NCBI RefSeq assembly: GCF_017355955.1
Contig: NZ_JAFFID010000007.1
Location: 117,281-181,280, forward strand
Reading direction: 5' to 3'
From: Sabulibacter ruber
Lineage (GTDB): Bacteria > Bacteroidota > Bacteroidia > Cytophagales > Hymenobacteraceae
Length of the DNA stretch: 64,000 nucleotides
Within the stretch, counting starts at the first letter, position 1. Each line of letters begins with the position of its first letter. Below, one piece after another: positions 26,073 through 35,430 of this stretch. The notes beneath the pieces are model-generated. The model was not told where the DNA came from, did no database searches, and saw only the letters and a program-made list of their open reading frames with translations. Position numbers and translations under genes: made by a program.

Positions 26073-27213
26073 CCCACGCACCTATGACTACATCATTGCC
26101 GGGGCCGGAGCGGCGGGTTTGAGCCTGCTGTGCTATCTGCTGGAGCAGGAGCCCCTGCGAAACAAGCGTATTCTACTGCTGGACCGCGATGCCAAACAAA
26201 GCAATGACCGCACCTGGTGCTTCTGGCAAACCGAAGATAGTCCGTTTGAGAGCTGCCTCAAAAGCAAGTGGTCTGCTTTGTATTTCCATTCGCCCACGTT
26301 TTCCAAGCTGCTGGACATAAGGCCGTACCAATATAAAATGCTAGACAGTCTCGCCTTTTACCAGCACTGCCTTGGGTTGTTAAAAAAGCATCCCAACGTG
26401 GAGTTCAGGCAGGAAGACATTGTGCGGGTAGAGCCAAACGGCGTGGTGCACGGCAAACAAGGTGTGTACCAGGCGCAGTACGTCTTCAACAGTGCGTTCT
26501 TCCAAATCAAGAAACTGCCTAAGAAGCATTACATGGTGCAGCATTTCAAGGGTATTTTCATCAAAACTCCCCAACTCGTCTTCAACCCTTCGGAGCCTAC
26601 CTTGATGGATTTCCGGGTGGAGCAGCATCATGATTGCCGCTTTATGTACGTGCTGCCCACCAACGCACACGAAGCGCTGGTGGAATACACCGGTTTCTCG
26701 GAGACGGAGTTGCCCCAGGAAGCGTATGATCAGGAATTAAAAGCCTACCTCCGGGACTTCCTGCACCTTACCGAGTATCAGATTACGCACGAGGAATCCG
26801 GGATCATTCCCATGACCGATGCGCCTTTTCCTAAGAAGCTGAGCGAACGGGTTATCAACATCGGGACGGCAGGGGGAGCCACCAAGGCTTCTACCGGCTA
26901 TACCTTCAGCTTTATTCAGCGGCAGTGCTCTGCTATTGCCCGCAATCTGGTGCAAGGCAAAGAACCGCTGGCGGGCCAGGGAGCCGGGTTCAATAAGTTT
27001 GGCCTGTATGACAGTATTTTCCTGCGGGTGTTGCTGGAGAAGAAACAGGAGCCGCGGCAGGTGTTTCATGACCTGTTCAGCAAACTGCCTGCCCCGCTCA
27101 TCCTGAAGTTTCTGAACGAAGAGACCTCTTTCTGGGAAGACTTCCGGATCATGAACGCCGTGGAGAAAAGTATCTTTCTGCCGGCGGCTCTCAAAGAAAG
27201 CCTGCACGTGTAG
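26062..27213 (+). CDS. crtY: Lycopene beta-cyclase, CrtY type
   Basis: 383 residues. N-terminal nucleotide-binding motif IIAGAGAAGLSLLCYLL, then NDRTWCFWQ, characteristic of CrtY, and later MDFRVEQHHDCRFMYVLP, EESGIIPMTD and GTAGGATKASTGYTF. It converts a psi end group of lycopene to a beta ring at the membrane. Translationally coupled with cruF. The phytoene synthase and desaturase genes are not in the window, so the pathway is split across the genome. Confidence 0.95.
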   Translation: MPDNPRTYDYIIAGAGAAGLSLLCYLLEQEPLRNKRILLLDRDAKQSNDRTWCFWQTEDSPFESCLKSKWSALYFHSPTFSKLLDIRPYQYKMLDSLAFYQHCLGLLKKHPNVEFRQEDIVRVEPNGVVHGKQGVYQAQYVFNSAFFQIKKLPKKHYMVQHFKGIFIKTPQLVFNPSEPTLMDFRVEQHHDCRFMYVLPTNAHEALVEYTGFSETELPQEAYDQELKAYLRDFLHLTEYQITHEESGIIPMTDAPFPKKLSERVINIGTAGGATKASTGYTFSFIQRQCSAIARNLVQGKEPLAGQGAGFNKFGLYDSIFLRVLLEKKQEPRQVFHDLFSKLPAPLILKFLNEETSFWEDFRIMNAVEKSIFLPAALKESLHV

Positions 27214-27280
27214 CACAAATCCAGAGGTCGGCGCGTAGATCAACCACAAATTCTTAACTTAGCGGCGGCAGGGGAGGCTG

Positions 27281-27317
27281 TTTTTGCCCTGTTTCCTGAA
27301 AAATAATCTTAAAACGT
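27281..27317 (+). repeat. Copy of 35-bp dispersed palindrome
   Basis: TTTTTGCCCTGTTTCC-TGAAAAATAATCTTAAAACG, degenerate on the right arm. Immediately followed by a second hairpin at 27317-27339. Confidence 0.6.
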
Positions 27318-27339
27318 GACGGCCTGAGAGACCGTCACC
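27317..27339 (+). promoter_or_regulatory. Leader hairpin before tpiA
   Basis: GTGACGG (27317-27323) pairs with CCGTCAC (27333-27339) around CCTGAGAGA. It sits 18 bases before the first tpiA ATG, with no T-run, so it could be a leader structure or the end of the crtY transcript. Confidence 0.4.
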
Positions 27340-27363
27340 TTCCTTAAATATCTATTCATGGCT

Positions 27364-28128
27364 ATGAGAAAAAACATTGTTGCCGGTAACTGGAAAATGA
27401 ACAAAACCTACCAGGATGCCCAAGCGCTGGTAAGCGAGATTGATAACATGGTGAAAGACGAGGTCACCAATGACAACGTAGAGGTAATTGTGACGCCGCC
27501 TTTCCCCTTCTTGCAGTCCATCAGTAAGTTAATCCAGGGCAACCCACGCATGCATTTGGCAGCGCAGGACGTGAGTGCGCATGAGAGCGGCGCCTACACC
27601 GGCGAGGTATCAGCGGCTATGTTGAAATCAGTAGGTGTGGAGTACGTGCTGGTAGGCCACTCAGAGCGTCGGCAGTACCACCATGAAGATGCTGATCTGC
27701 TCCTGAAAAAAATGAGAGCTGCCCTGAAAGAAGGCATCAAGCCGATCTTCTGCTGCGGCGAGCCGTTGGAGGTACGCGAGGCCGAAGACCACTTCCAATA
27801 CGTGAACCAACAGCTGCGTGAAACAGTAGCGCACCTGAGCAACGAAGAGTTTGATCAGATTGTGATTGCCTATGAGCCTATCTGGGCCATTGGCACGGGC
27901 CGTACCGCCAGCAGCCAGCAGGCGCAGGAGATGCACGCCAGCATCAGAGAAGAACTGTCGCGCATTTTTGATGCAGAGGCGGCTTACAACAAAACCATCC
28001 TGTACGGCGGCAGCGCCAACCCGGGCAATGCCAAAGAGCTGTTCGCGCAGCCAGACGTAGACGGCGGTCTTATTGGCGGGGCTTCGCTTAAATCAAGAGA
28101 TTTCACAGACATCATCAAATCTTTCTAA
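27364..28128 (+). CDS. tpiA: Triosephosphate isomerase
   Basis: 254 residues from ATG at 27364; an ATG two codons upstream (27358) is equally possible, but MRKNIVAGNWKMNK matches the family. Interconverts dihydroxyacetone phosphate and glyceraldehyde 3-phosphate. Active-site residues Asn9/Lys11 (GNWKMNK), His99 (LVGHSERR) and Glu171 (AYEPIWAIGTG), and the phosphate loops LYGGSANPGN and GGASL, are all present. Single gene. Confidence 0.98.
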   Translation: MRKNIVAGNWKMNKTYQDAQALVSEIDNMVKDEVTNDNVEVIVTPPFPFLQSISKLIQGNPRMHLAAQDVSAHESGAYTGEVSAAMLKSVGVEYVLVGHSERRQYHHEDADLLLKKMRAALKEGIKPIFCCGEPLEVREAEDHFQYVNQQLRETVAHLSNEEFDQIVIAYEPIWAIGTGRTASSQQAQEMHASIREELSRIFDAEAAYNKTILYGGSANPGNAKELFAQPDVDGGLIGGASLKSRDFTDIIKSF

Positions 28129-28189
28129 CCGTTTCCACGTGAAATCGCGCTGAAGTCAACGGAAGTATTTATATAGTTCTAATTCTATG

Positions 28190-28223
28190 TTTCGGGCCTG
28201 TTTTGCAGAAAACAGGCCCGAAA
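28190..28223. repeat. Best copy of 35-bp dispersed palindrome; possible tpiA terminator
   Basis: Perfect 15-base arms TTTCGGGCCTGTTTT (28190-28204) and AAAACAGGCCCGAAA (28209-28223) with a four-base loop GCAG. It defines the family consensus. No long T-run follows. Confidence 0.85.
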
Positions 28224-28285
28224 TGCGTTATAGCCCTCTCTACTCTTTGCCAGAGCCAAATCTAAGGCGTAACTTCATTCGGGAG

Positions 28286-28320
28286 TTTTAACCTTGTTTT
28301 CTAGAAATAAGTCTAAAACG
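28286..28320 (+). repeat. Second copy of 35-bp palindrome upstream of prmA
   Basis: TTTTAACCTTGTTTTCTAGAAATAAGTCTAAAACG split as TTTTAACCTTGTTTTC / TAGAAATAAGTC / TAAAACG; right arm degenerate. Two copies of the family stand 63 bp apart here in one intergenic region. Confidence 0.6.
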
Positions 28321-28396
28321 CAAGATTTTCCTCTTATTTTCGTTCCAATATTTACCGCATCCTCTGCCAAATGGCAGAAATTTTAGAAGAACACCT

Positions 28397-29230
28397 ATGA
28401 GTTTTATTGAAGTTACGGTTACCGCCTCGCCGGAGTATTCAGAAATCCTAATCGCAGAATTGGGGGAACTGGGGTTTGATACCTTTCAGGATACCGAGAA
28501 CGGTTTTCAGGCCTACATTGAAGAAGAGCGCTTTTCTGAAGAAGACCTGCAGGAAGTGCTGGAGCGGTACCGTTTTGCCGGCGAGTTCCCGTACCAGACG
28601 CAAAGTATTGCCAAGCAGAACTGGAACGAGGAATGGGAGAAGAACTTTGAACCGCTGCTGATCGCCGGGAAAGTATCCGTGCGTGCCGATTTTCACCCTA
28701 AGCCCGAGGGCGTGGACTATGACATTGTGATCACGCCTAAAATGTCGTTCGGTACGGGGCACCACGAGACCACCACCCTCATGATCGAAAACCAATTGAC
28801 CCTGGATCACGTTGGTAAGCGCGTTTTGGACATGGGCTGCGGCACCGGCATCCTAGCTATTATGGCCGAGCAGCTGGACGCAACTCAGGTACTGGGCGTA
28901 GACATTGAAGACTGGACCGTAGAAAACGCCCGCGAGAACGCTGAACGTAACAATTGCAAAACGCTAGAGGTGCGCCTGGGCGATGCCTCTGTCCTGAACG
29001 GCGAAGCTCCTTTTGACCTGATACTGGCCAACATTAACCGCAACGTATTGCTGGAAGACATGCCGGTTTACGTGCAGTTGCTGGTGCCGGGCGGTCCATT
29101 GGTGTTGAGCGGTTTCTATACCGAAGACCTTCCCATTCTGCAGGAGCGTGCGCAGGAACTGGGCCTCACGTTTGAATCCTCCAGAACCAAGAACAACTGG
29201 GTTTCGGCTATTTTCCGGAAAAACGGCTAA
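28397..29230 (+). CDS. prmA: Ribosomal protein L11 methyltransferase
   Basis: 277 residues. N-terminal ferredoxin-like part (SPEYSEILIAELGELGFDTF) then a class I methyltransferase: GTGHHETTTLMIE, the SAM-binding DMGCGTGILAIMAEQL, and post-motif LANINRNVLLED. It trimethylates L11 in the 50S subunit. The stop at 29228-29230 is 25 bases before the start of the giant secreted protein, so the two may be cotranscribed. Confidence 0.95.
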   Translation: MSFIEVTVTASPEYSEILIAELGELGFDTFQDTENGFQAYIEEERFSEEDLQEVLERYRFAGEFPYQTQSIAKQNWNEEWEKNFEPLLIAGKVSVRADFHPKPEGVDYDIVITPKMSFGTGHHETTTLMIENQLTLDHVGKRVLDMGCGTGILAIMAEQLDATQVLGVDIEDWTVENARENAERNNCKTLEVRLGDASVLNGEAPFDLILANINRNVLLEDMPVYVQLLVPGGPLVLSGFYTEDLPILQERAQELGLTFESSRTKNNWVSAIFRKNG

Positions 29231-29255
29231 TAAACAGGCAGTATACCTTCTTTTT

Positions 29256-32200
29256 ATGAAGCACTTTTATCTTTTCCTGATTCTTTTTCTGACCGGTCTG
29301 GCTGGCTACGGACAGACCTATAAGCTTTCTGCCGATGATCCGCAACAGTTTCTTGCGGATGTGAAGGCCATGATGGCCGGCACCAAGAACGAAGCGGCCA
29401 TTCAGGTGGCTACCGGCATAGAAACTGCCTGGAACAGCGGCAAGGTGAGCCCCAAGCAGCAAGCCAAAGTCATGGACCTGGCCCAGCAGATGCTGAAGAA
29501 GAAGTTCAAATCAAGGCCGCACTTTGAGAATTTCCTGGGTTCTGTGGCTACCAGTGTGAACGCCCACCAGTACACCGGCGCCAACCTGGACCAGTTCCTG
29601 AACGTGGTAGACCAGACGCTACAGAAGCAGGATGTAAAGGTTTTTGAGAAGTTCCTGGCCAACACGCACCAGTTCCTTTCCACCAAGGCGCTGTACAAAG
29701 GCCCTACCAACCGCTTGCAGGCCATCAACGGTGTGTTCGCGTTTGAGTACCGCGAGGGCACCCCGGCACCCGCTGTAGATTCGGGCTGGGATAACGAGCC
29801 TGCTCCGGCCGCCCCGGCCCCGGCTGCTAAAGCTACTGCACCGGCCGCGGCACCAAAGAAACCCGCTCCTGCTCCCAAAAAAGAAGTGAAGCAGGTAGAG
29901 GAAGACCCTTGGGCTGCCTGGGAAACCCCTAAGAAAGTAACCAAGCCTAAAGCAACGGCTGCCAAGTCTAAAACTTCTACGGGCAAAAAGACCAGTACTG
30001 CAACCAAAAAAGAGACTCCGGCTCCGGTAAAAGAAGAACCTGCGGCGCCTTTGCAGCCAGAATACGTGGCAAGCCCGTTGCCTGTGCTGGCTGGCCCGGT
30101 GGTAGTGCTGCAGAAAACAGATCTGCTTTTCTCCTCCGCGTATGACTCCGTCACCATCAAAGAAGCCAACGGTGCCATCTCCTTAGCCAACGGCCTGTAT
30201 GTAGGTCAGGGCGGAAAGCTGGTCTGGAACCGCTTGGGCAGTGACGCTACCGCTGAGTTCAAAGGTCTTTCTTTTGAAGTAGCTAAGCCTACGTTCAAGG
30301 CCGAGGACGTGACGCTTACGTATCCGGCGGTGTTGGAGAACAGCATCCGTGGTAACCTGGAGTACAAACTCACCAAACCTAAGGCCAATGGAGACAACGG
30401 GTTCCCTAAGTTTATCTCTCATACCAACAATGCCAAGATCAAACGCTTCGGGGCCGATATCCAATACCTGGGAGGTCTTTCCCTGGCGGGTGGTACGCTT
30501 ATGAGTGCGGCCCTGGATGGCAGTCCTTCCACTATCTGGGTTTCTGATAACGGAGAACGTAAATTCAGAGCCACTTCCCGCAACTACACCATCGGTGACA
30601 GTTTGTTGACTGCCCCAGAAGCCGGCATCGCTATCTTCCAGGGTCAGGACTCGGTAACGCACCCTGGAGTGAAGTTCAAGTATAACAGAGAGCAGAAGCG
30701 GTTGGTGCTTATCAACCCAGATGGCCTTTACAAACAAACGCCTTACTACCATTCTTACAACCAGGTAGAATTAACCACTGATATGGCGGTGTGGGATTTG
30801 AAAAACCCAGCAATAGATTTCGCCATTCTTACGGCTAAAAATGAGGTTCCGGTAGAGGTAAGCTCCAAGGAATACTTTACCCAAACGCGTTTTCAGCAGA
30901 TCAAGACCATCTCTAATTTCCACCCACTGTACACCGTGGTGGGCTACAGCCAGAAGAGAGGCACCCATTCTTTCTACCTGAACGAGATGGTGGAAGACAC
31001 CAAGATCAAAAAGGAGATGCTGCATCCGGCCCTTACCACACTGGCCCAAAACAGCTTCCTGGATTATGACCCTAAGACTGGGTACGTGCGCCTGCGGGAA
31101 AAAGCATTCCACTACGCCGCGGCATCCCGAGACAAGAAAGACTATGACTACATTCACCTGAACTCCTTGTCTCCGGCGGGGCGCAACGCTACCTTAAACC
31201 TTGCTTCTGGGGAGTTGGTGCTGCGGGGAGTGGAGAAATTTGCGTTCCACTCAGACTCCTCGGTGATTGCAGAGCCAGACAGCCAGATTGTGCGCATTCA
31301 GAAGAACCGGAACATCTTGTTCAACGGAAAAGTGAAGTCTTCCAATTTCACGTTCAAGGGTAAGGAATTCCTGTTTGACTACGATGGCTTCTTTATTGAC
31401 CTGGCCAAGATTGACTCCACCGTTCTGACCACCAAAACCAAAGGGAAAGATGGCAAGGAGAAAGAAACGCCCTTTACCCTGGTAAACCGCGGAGGCAAGG
31501 GCCAAGCCAAACTGTATCTTAACCGCCCAGACAATAAATCGGGCCGCAAGAAATACCCGGGCTATCCTTCTCTGGATGCGGTTTCCGGGGCTACGGTGTA
31601 TTTCAATAAGCCCGAGATTTTGGGCGGAGTGTATGACACCAGCGTGTACTTCTTCATCCCGCCGTTCAAGGTAGACAGCATGGCCAGTTCTAAGGGGAAC
31701 GTGATCGGGTTTAAGGGAACGTTCAACTCGGGGGGCATCTTCCCACCGTTTGAAACCAAACTGGCCATTCAGCCCGATGGGGCGCTTGGGTTCAAGTACC
31801 CGGTACCAAAAGGCGGCTTTAGTGTGTACGGCGGCAAAGGGAAGTTCACCGATACCCTCACTATGGACACCAAAGGACTTAGAGGGAAAGGGGTGTTGAG
31901 CTACCAGACTGCCACCATGCACTCGCCTGGCTTCGTGTTCTTCCTGGATTCTGCTATTACCAACGCCGGGGTGAAAGGAAACTTCAGAGAGGGAACCGTG
32001 GCCCAGGGATCTTACCCCAGCGGAACGTTCAAATCCTTTAAAATGAACTGGAAGCCGTACAAAGACACCCTGCAGATCCACACGGTAAACAGAGAGCTGA
32101 TGAGCATGTTCAATGACCGGTTTACCTACAAGGGAATGTTAGGCTTTACTCCGTCTTCACTCTTCGGTAGCGGGGTAGCAGAGAACCCTGAGGTAGCCAT

Positions 32201-34367
32201 CAGGTCTCCTTTGTTTGTATTCAAGAAAGGCCTTATCCACGGGAACAATGCCTCAATGGAAGTAGCCTCGGCAGACAAGAAGAAACCAGCCCTTTCCACG
32301 CATGACGTTTTCCTGGACTTCCACATGGATGAAGGATATGCCGTGTACAATGCAGAACGGAAAGGAAATGCCACTACGGTGTTCCCGTTTGCGCAGTACA
32401 AATCTTCTCTGGGCGCGGGTAAATGGGATTTCAAAGCCAAGAAACTGACGCTTACCACCGGCAACGACGGCGAGGACCACGCTTACTTCTACTCCATGAA
32501 GTCTGGCGATGATTCTCTGAGCTTCAGAGCCAAAAGTGCTACGTATGACTTCAGCAACTACTCGTTGGTGGCTTCAGGGGTGCCGTACATTCCAATCGGG
32601 GATAGCTACATCATCCCGGACAGTAACCGGGTGCAGCTCCTGAAAGATGCCGAACTGAGAACCCTGCGCAGAGCTAGCCTGGCAATGGACTCTGTGCAGA
32701 AGTTCCACCAGATGTCCAGAGGTGAGGTGCACATAGACAACCGCTTCGGGATTACGGGTAATGCGGTCTATGCTTTCAAGAACTCCAGCGGTGATTCTTA
32801 CAACATCAAGTTTGACAAATTTGCGTGGCAGAGACCTGAGTCAGACAAGAAGGAGGAGAAGCCTGCCGTGCCGTTCTTCCTGGCAGAGGGTACGGTAAAG
32901 GAGAAAGACACGCTCTTTATCATTCCTAAAGTGCGCTACCACGGTAATGTAGCCCTGGCCTCTAACAAAAAGACCTTCAACTTTGACGGCCACGCCAAGC
33001 TGCTCTTCAGCGGAAGTGAGAGCGCCGACTGGTTCCCGTATGTCCGGAACGATGTGGACCCCGAGAATGTGCGCCTGGAAATCAATAAACCAACACTGCC
33101 AGACGGTACACCGCTGAAAACGGGTATTCACGTGAACACCAGCTCGGGCAAGCTTTACAACACGTTTGTGTCTAAAAAGCAGTTTGACGATGATCTGGAT
33201 GTGTTTGAGGTAGAAGGTCTGCTGTCTTTTGACAAGGAAACCAAGCAGTACAAGATAGGCAGTGAAGGTCGTGCTTACGGCAACTCTTACACCGGCAATG
33301 TGCTGCAGTACAATGATGCCACCAAACAAGCCACCTATGAAGGAGAGTTCAAGCTGATCAAGCCTATCAAGGAGTTCAGGCTACAGACTGTAGGAAGTGG
33401 TACCGGCCGTACAGACAGCAGCTTGTATGAACTGGATACCTTCATGGCTTTTGATTTTGACGTTCCTGAAAAGGCCATTGAGAGCATGGGGCTGAAAGTA
33501 GCCAAAGATGTGGCAGGCCTGCCCGAAGGAGTGAACCTCAGCAGCCCGCACCTGCCGTACCAACTGGCAGCCTTCATTGGCGACAAAGGCGTGGCAGATT
33601 TCACCGCCATGACCGCCAAAGGCTACGTGCCGTTCTCCAAGATCTCGCCTAAATTGATTCACAGCCTGGTGCTGAGCCAGGTGCAACTGAAGTGGTCGCC
33701 TAAGCAGAATGCCTGGTACAGCGTTGGCCCTATCGGGTTGGCTGGTATTGGCAAAACCGATGTGAACGCCAAAATCAACGGGCACATGGAGATTAAGCAA
33801 GGTGCCGCCGGCGATGTGGTTTCTATGTACTTGGAGGTGAACCCGTATGTATGGTACTACTTCAACTTCTACGAGGGAGCTTTAGGGGTAACTTCATCAG
33901 ATCCTAACTTCAATGCCGCGGTGGCTTCCAAGTCCAGAGGAAAAGGGATTGCCGGCGAGTACTCGTTCTATCCTATCGAGGACATTGATAAGATGGAGTT
34001 CGTGAATTACTTCCGGAAAACGTACCTGGGCAAAGAGCCGCTGAAAGCAGCGCCGCAACCCGTATACAACACCTTTGACACTGCCCCGGAAGACGCCGAG
34101 TCTGATAAAAAAGGCAAAAAGAAGAAAAAGTCTGAGACGGTGACCGATGCGGTGCCTGCCGGGTTTGATGTGCCGGTTTACGGCGAAGAAGAACTGGGAG
34201 ACAAAAACGACAAAAAGAAAAAGGACAAGAAAAAGGCCGAGGTGACAGACGCGGTTCCTTCTGGTTTTGAAACCCCGGTAACTGAGGAGCCAACCGATAA
34301 AAAGAAAAAAGACAAGAAAAAGAAAAGCGGTGAAGCCCCGCCAGACATTGATCCGGTAGGCAACTAA
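29256..34367 (+). CDS. Giant secreted protein of unknown function, low-complexity linker and Lys-rich tail
   Basis: 1703 residues from ATG at 29256, chosen because MKHFYLFLILFLTGLAGYGQ is a perfect signal peptide; upstream frame to 29148 overlaps prmA. Order: N-terminal helical domain (residues 20-170), Pro/Ala/Lys linker with AAPKKPAPAPKKEV (about 185-305), then over 1250 residues of beta-rich sequence with recurring strand-turn units (GNLEYKL, KGKEFLFDY, GFKGTFNSGG), and a highly charged tail with two copies of TDAVPxGFxxPV separated by KKKKDKKKK blocks. No catalytic motif or sorting domain was recognised. Similar large proteins of unknown role occur in Bacteroidota, from memory only. The extended beta pattern suggests a solenoid or surface or periplasmic scaffold. 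Confidence 0.85.
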   Translation: MKHFYLFLILFLTGLAGYGQTYKLSADDPQQFLADVKAMMAGTKNEAAIQVATGIETAWNSGKVSPKQQAKVMDLAQQMLKKKFKSRPHFENFLGSVATSVNAHQYTGANLDQFLNVVDQTLQKQDVKVFEKFLANTHQFLSTKALYKGPTNRLQAINGVFAFEYREGTPAPAVDSGWDNEPAPAAPAPAAKATAPAAAPKKPAPAPKKEVKQVEEDPWAAWETPKKVTKPKATAAKSKTSTGKKTSTATKKETPAPVKEEPAAPLQPEYVASPLPVLAGPVVVLQKTDLLFSSAYDSVTIKEANGAISLANGLYVGQGGKLVWNRLGSDATAEFKGLSFEVAKPTFKAEDVTLTYPAVLENSIRGNLEYKLTKPKANGDNGFPKFISHTNNAKIKRFGADIQYLGGLSLAGGTLMSAALDGSPSTIWVSDNGERKFRATSRNYTIGDSLLTAPEAGIAIFQGQDSVTHPGVKFKYNREQKRLVLINPDGLYKQTPYYHSYNQVELTTDMAVWDLKNPAIDFAILTAKNEVPVEVSSKEYFTQTRFQQIKTISNFHPLYTVVGYSQKRGTHSFYLNEMVEDTKIKKEMLHPALTTLAQNSFLDYDPKTGYVRLREKAFHYAAASRDKKDYDYIHLNSLSPAGRNATLNLASGELVLRGVEKFAFHSDSSVIAEPDSQIVRIQKNRNILFNGKVKSSNFTFKGKEFLFDYDGFFIDLAKIDSTVLTTKTKGKDGKEKETPFTLVNRGGKGQAKLYLNRPDNKSGRKKYPGYPSLDAVSGATVYFNKPEILGGVYDTSVYFFIPPFKVDSMASSKGNVIGFKGTFNSGGIFPPFETKLAIQPDGALGFKYPVPKGGFSVYGGKGKFTDTLTMDTKGLRGKGVLSYQTATMHSPGFVFFLDSAITNAGVKGNFREGTVAQGSYPSGTFKSFKMNWKPYKDTLQIHTVNRELMSMFNDRFTYKGMLGFTPSSLFGSGVAENPEVAIRSPLFVFKKGLIHGNNASMEVASADKKKPALSTHDVFLDFHMDEGYAVYNAERKGNATTVFPFAQYKSSLGAGKWDFKAKKLTLTTGNDGEDHAYFYSMKSGDDSLSFRAKSATYDFSNYSLVASGVPYIPIGDSYIIPDSNRVQLLKDAELRTLRRASLAMDSVQKFHQMSRGEVHIDNRFGITGNAVYAFKNSSGDSYNIKFDKFAWQRPESDKKEEKPAVPFFLAEGTVKEKDTLFIIPKVRYHGNVALASNKKTFNFDGHAKLLFSGSESADWFPYVRNDVDPENVRLEINKPTLPDGTPLKTGIHVNTSSGKLYNTFVSKKQFDDDLDVFEVEGLLSFDKETKQYKIGSEGRAYGNSYTGNVLQYNDATKQATYEGEFKLIKPIKEFRLQTVGSGTGRTDSSLYELDTFMAFDFDVPEKAIESMGLKVAKDVAGLPEGVNLSSPHLPYQLAAFIGDKGVADFTAMTAKGYVPFSKISPKLIHSLVLSQVQLKWSPKQNAWYSVGPIGLAGIGKTDVNAKINGHMEIKQGAAGDVVSMYLEVNPYVWYYFNFYEGALGVTSSDPNFNAAVASKSRGKGIAGEYSFYPIEDIDKMEFVNYFRKTYLGKEPLKAAPQPVYNTFDTAPEDAESDKKGKKKKKSETVTDAVPAGFDVPVYGEEELGDKNDKKKKDKKKAEVTDAVPSGFETPVTEEPTDKKKKDKKKKSGEAPPDIDPVGN

Positions 34368-34401
34368 TTCTCCATTTGTCTAAACTCTAACCCTTGGGGG
34401 T

Positions 34402-34453
34402 AACATCCCGTTTTCAGGCTAAAACTCAGGAATTAGCTTGGAAACGGGATGTT
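34402..34453 (+). terminator. Terminator after giant secreted protein
   Basis: AACATCCCGTTT (34402-34413) pairs with 34442-34453 across a 28-base loop; followed by CTTTTC. Moderate quality. Confidence 0.6.
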
Positions 34454-34482
34454 GCTTTTCTGGCAGACACACACGCTGGTTC

Positions 34483-34509
34483 TTGGGTGATGGGTTTTTC
34501 CTATATTTG
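34483..34509 (+). promoter_or_regulatory. Promoter of plsY
   Basis: TTG (34483-34485), 16 bases, TATATTTG (34502-34509). The spacer is shorter than usual; the leader would be about 70 bases. Confidence 0.45.
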
Positions 34510-34585
34510 ACCAAATATATCTATAGAAGGGCAGGGTGTTCTCGCAGCACAAAAGAGAGCATCCTCTACATAACAAGGCACGCGC

Positions 34586-35230
34586 ATGGAGGTAGTCATT
34601 ATTGGCGGAATTATTCTGTTGGCTTATTTGATTGGAGCCATTCCCACCGCGGTATGGGTGGGTAAACGGTTTTATGGCATAGACGTGCGGCAGCATGGCA
34701 GCGGTAATGCGGGGGCCACCAATACCTTCAGGGTACTAGGCAAGAAACCGGGCTCCATTGTCATGGCGGTAGATATTTTCAAAGGCTGGGCCGCTACCTC
34801 GCTGGCCAATCTGCTGGTGCTGTGGGGGGCCATAGACGAAGACCAGCTGATTATGTTCAAACTGATTCTGGGCGTGGTGGCCGTAATTGGGCATATTTTT
34901 CCGGTGTACGTAGGCTTTAAAGGAGGCAAAGGGGTGGCTACGCTCATGGGCATGGTGCTGGCCGTTCATTTACCCGTGGCGTTGTTGTGTCTGGGCGTGT
35001 TCATTACCGTGCTCATGTTCACCAGTTACGTTTCTTTAAGTTCAATGCTGGCCGCTATTGCGTTTCCGCTGTTTTTGCTGTTGCCTATGTTCAAAACAGA
35101 TGATACGCTTTTGCTCATCTTTGGCGTGTTCATTGCGGTCATGGTGGTGCTCACCCATAAAAAGAACATCAACCGATTGCTGCAAGGCGTGGAGAGCAAA
35201 GCCAACATCGGGTTCTTCCGGCGCCGGTAA
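34586..35230 (+). CDS. plsY: Glycerol-3-phosphate acyltransferase PlsY
   Basis: 214 residues, five to six membrane spans. Family motifs QHGSGNAGATNTFRVLGK (motif 1) and VGFKGGKGVAT (motif 2) are intact. It transfers the acyl group from acyl-phosphate to glycerol-3-phosphate, the first step of phospholipid synthesis. Single gene; a hairpin with T-run follows at 35367. Confidence 0.97.
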   Translation: MEVVIIGGIILLAYLIGAIPTAVWVGKRFYGIDVRQHGSGNAGATNTFRVLGKKPGSIVMAVDIFKGWAATSLANLLVLWGAIDEDQLIMFKLILGVVAVIGHIFPVYVGFKGGKGVATLMGMVLAVHLPVALLCLGVFITVLMFTSYVSLSSMLAAIAFPLFLLLPMFKTDDTLLLIFGVFIAVMVVLTHKKNINRLLQGVESKANIGFFRRR

Positions 35231-35366
35231 CCTGCTTATAAGCGACAGACACTGAAATCTGTTTCCAGTCTGATTTCAGGAAAACAGGTGAAAAACTCAG
35301 AGAAGTAACCTGAAAAAGGCTTAACCGAAGTAGCAAACCATTCCTTTTGGGAGCGAATTCCTTTGC

Positions 35367-35402
35367 AAAGCGTCATTCTTCAAGGAGAATGGCGCTTTTT
35401 GT
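35367..35402 (+). terminator. Terminator of plsY, just before dipeptidase gene
   Basis: AAAGCGTCATTCT (35367-35379) pairs with AGAATGGCGCTTT (35386-35398, one G-T pair), six-base loop, then TTGTTTT. It stands only about 30 bases before the dipeptidase ATG, leaving almost no room for a separate promoter, so read-through or attenuation is possible. Confidence 0.75.
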
Positions 35403-35430
35403 TTTAATTTCACCCATCACAAACAATGCT

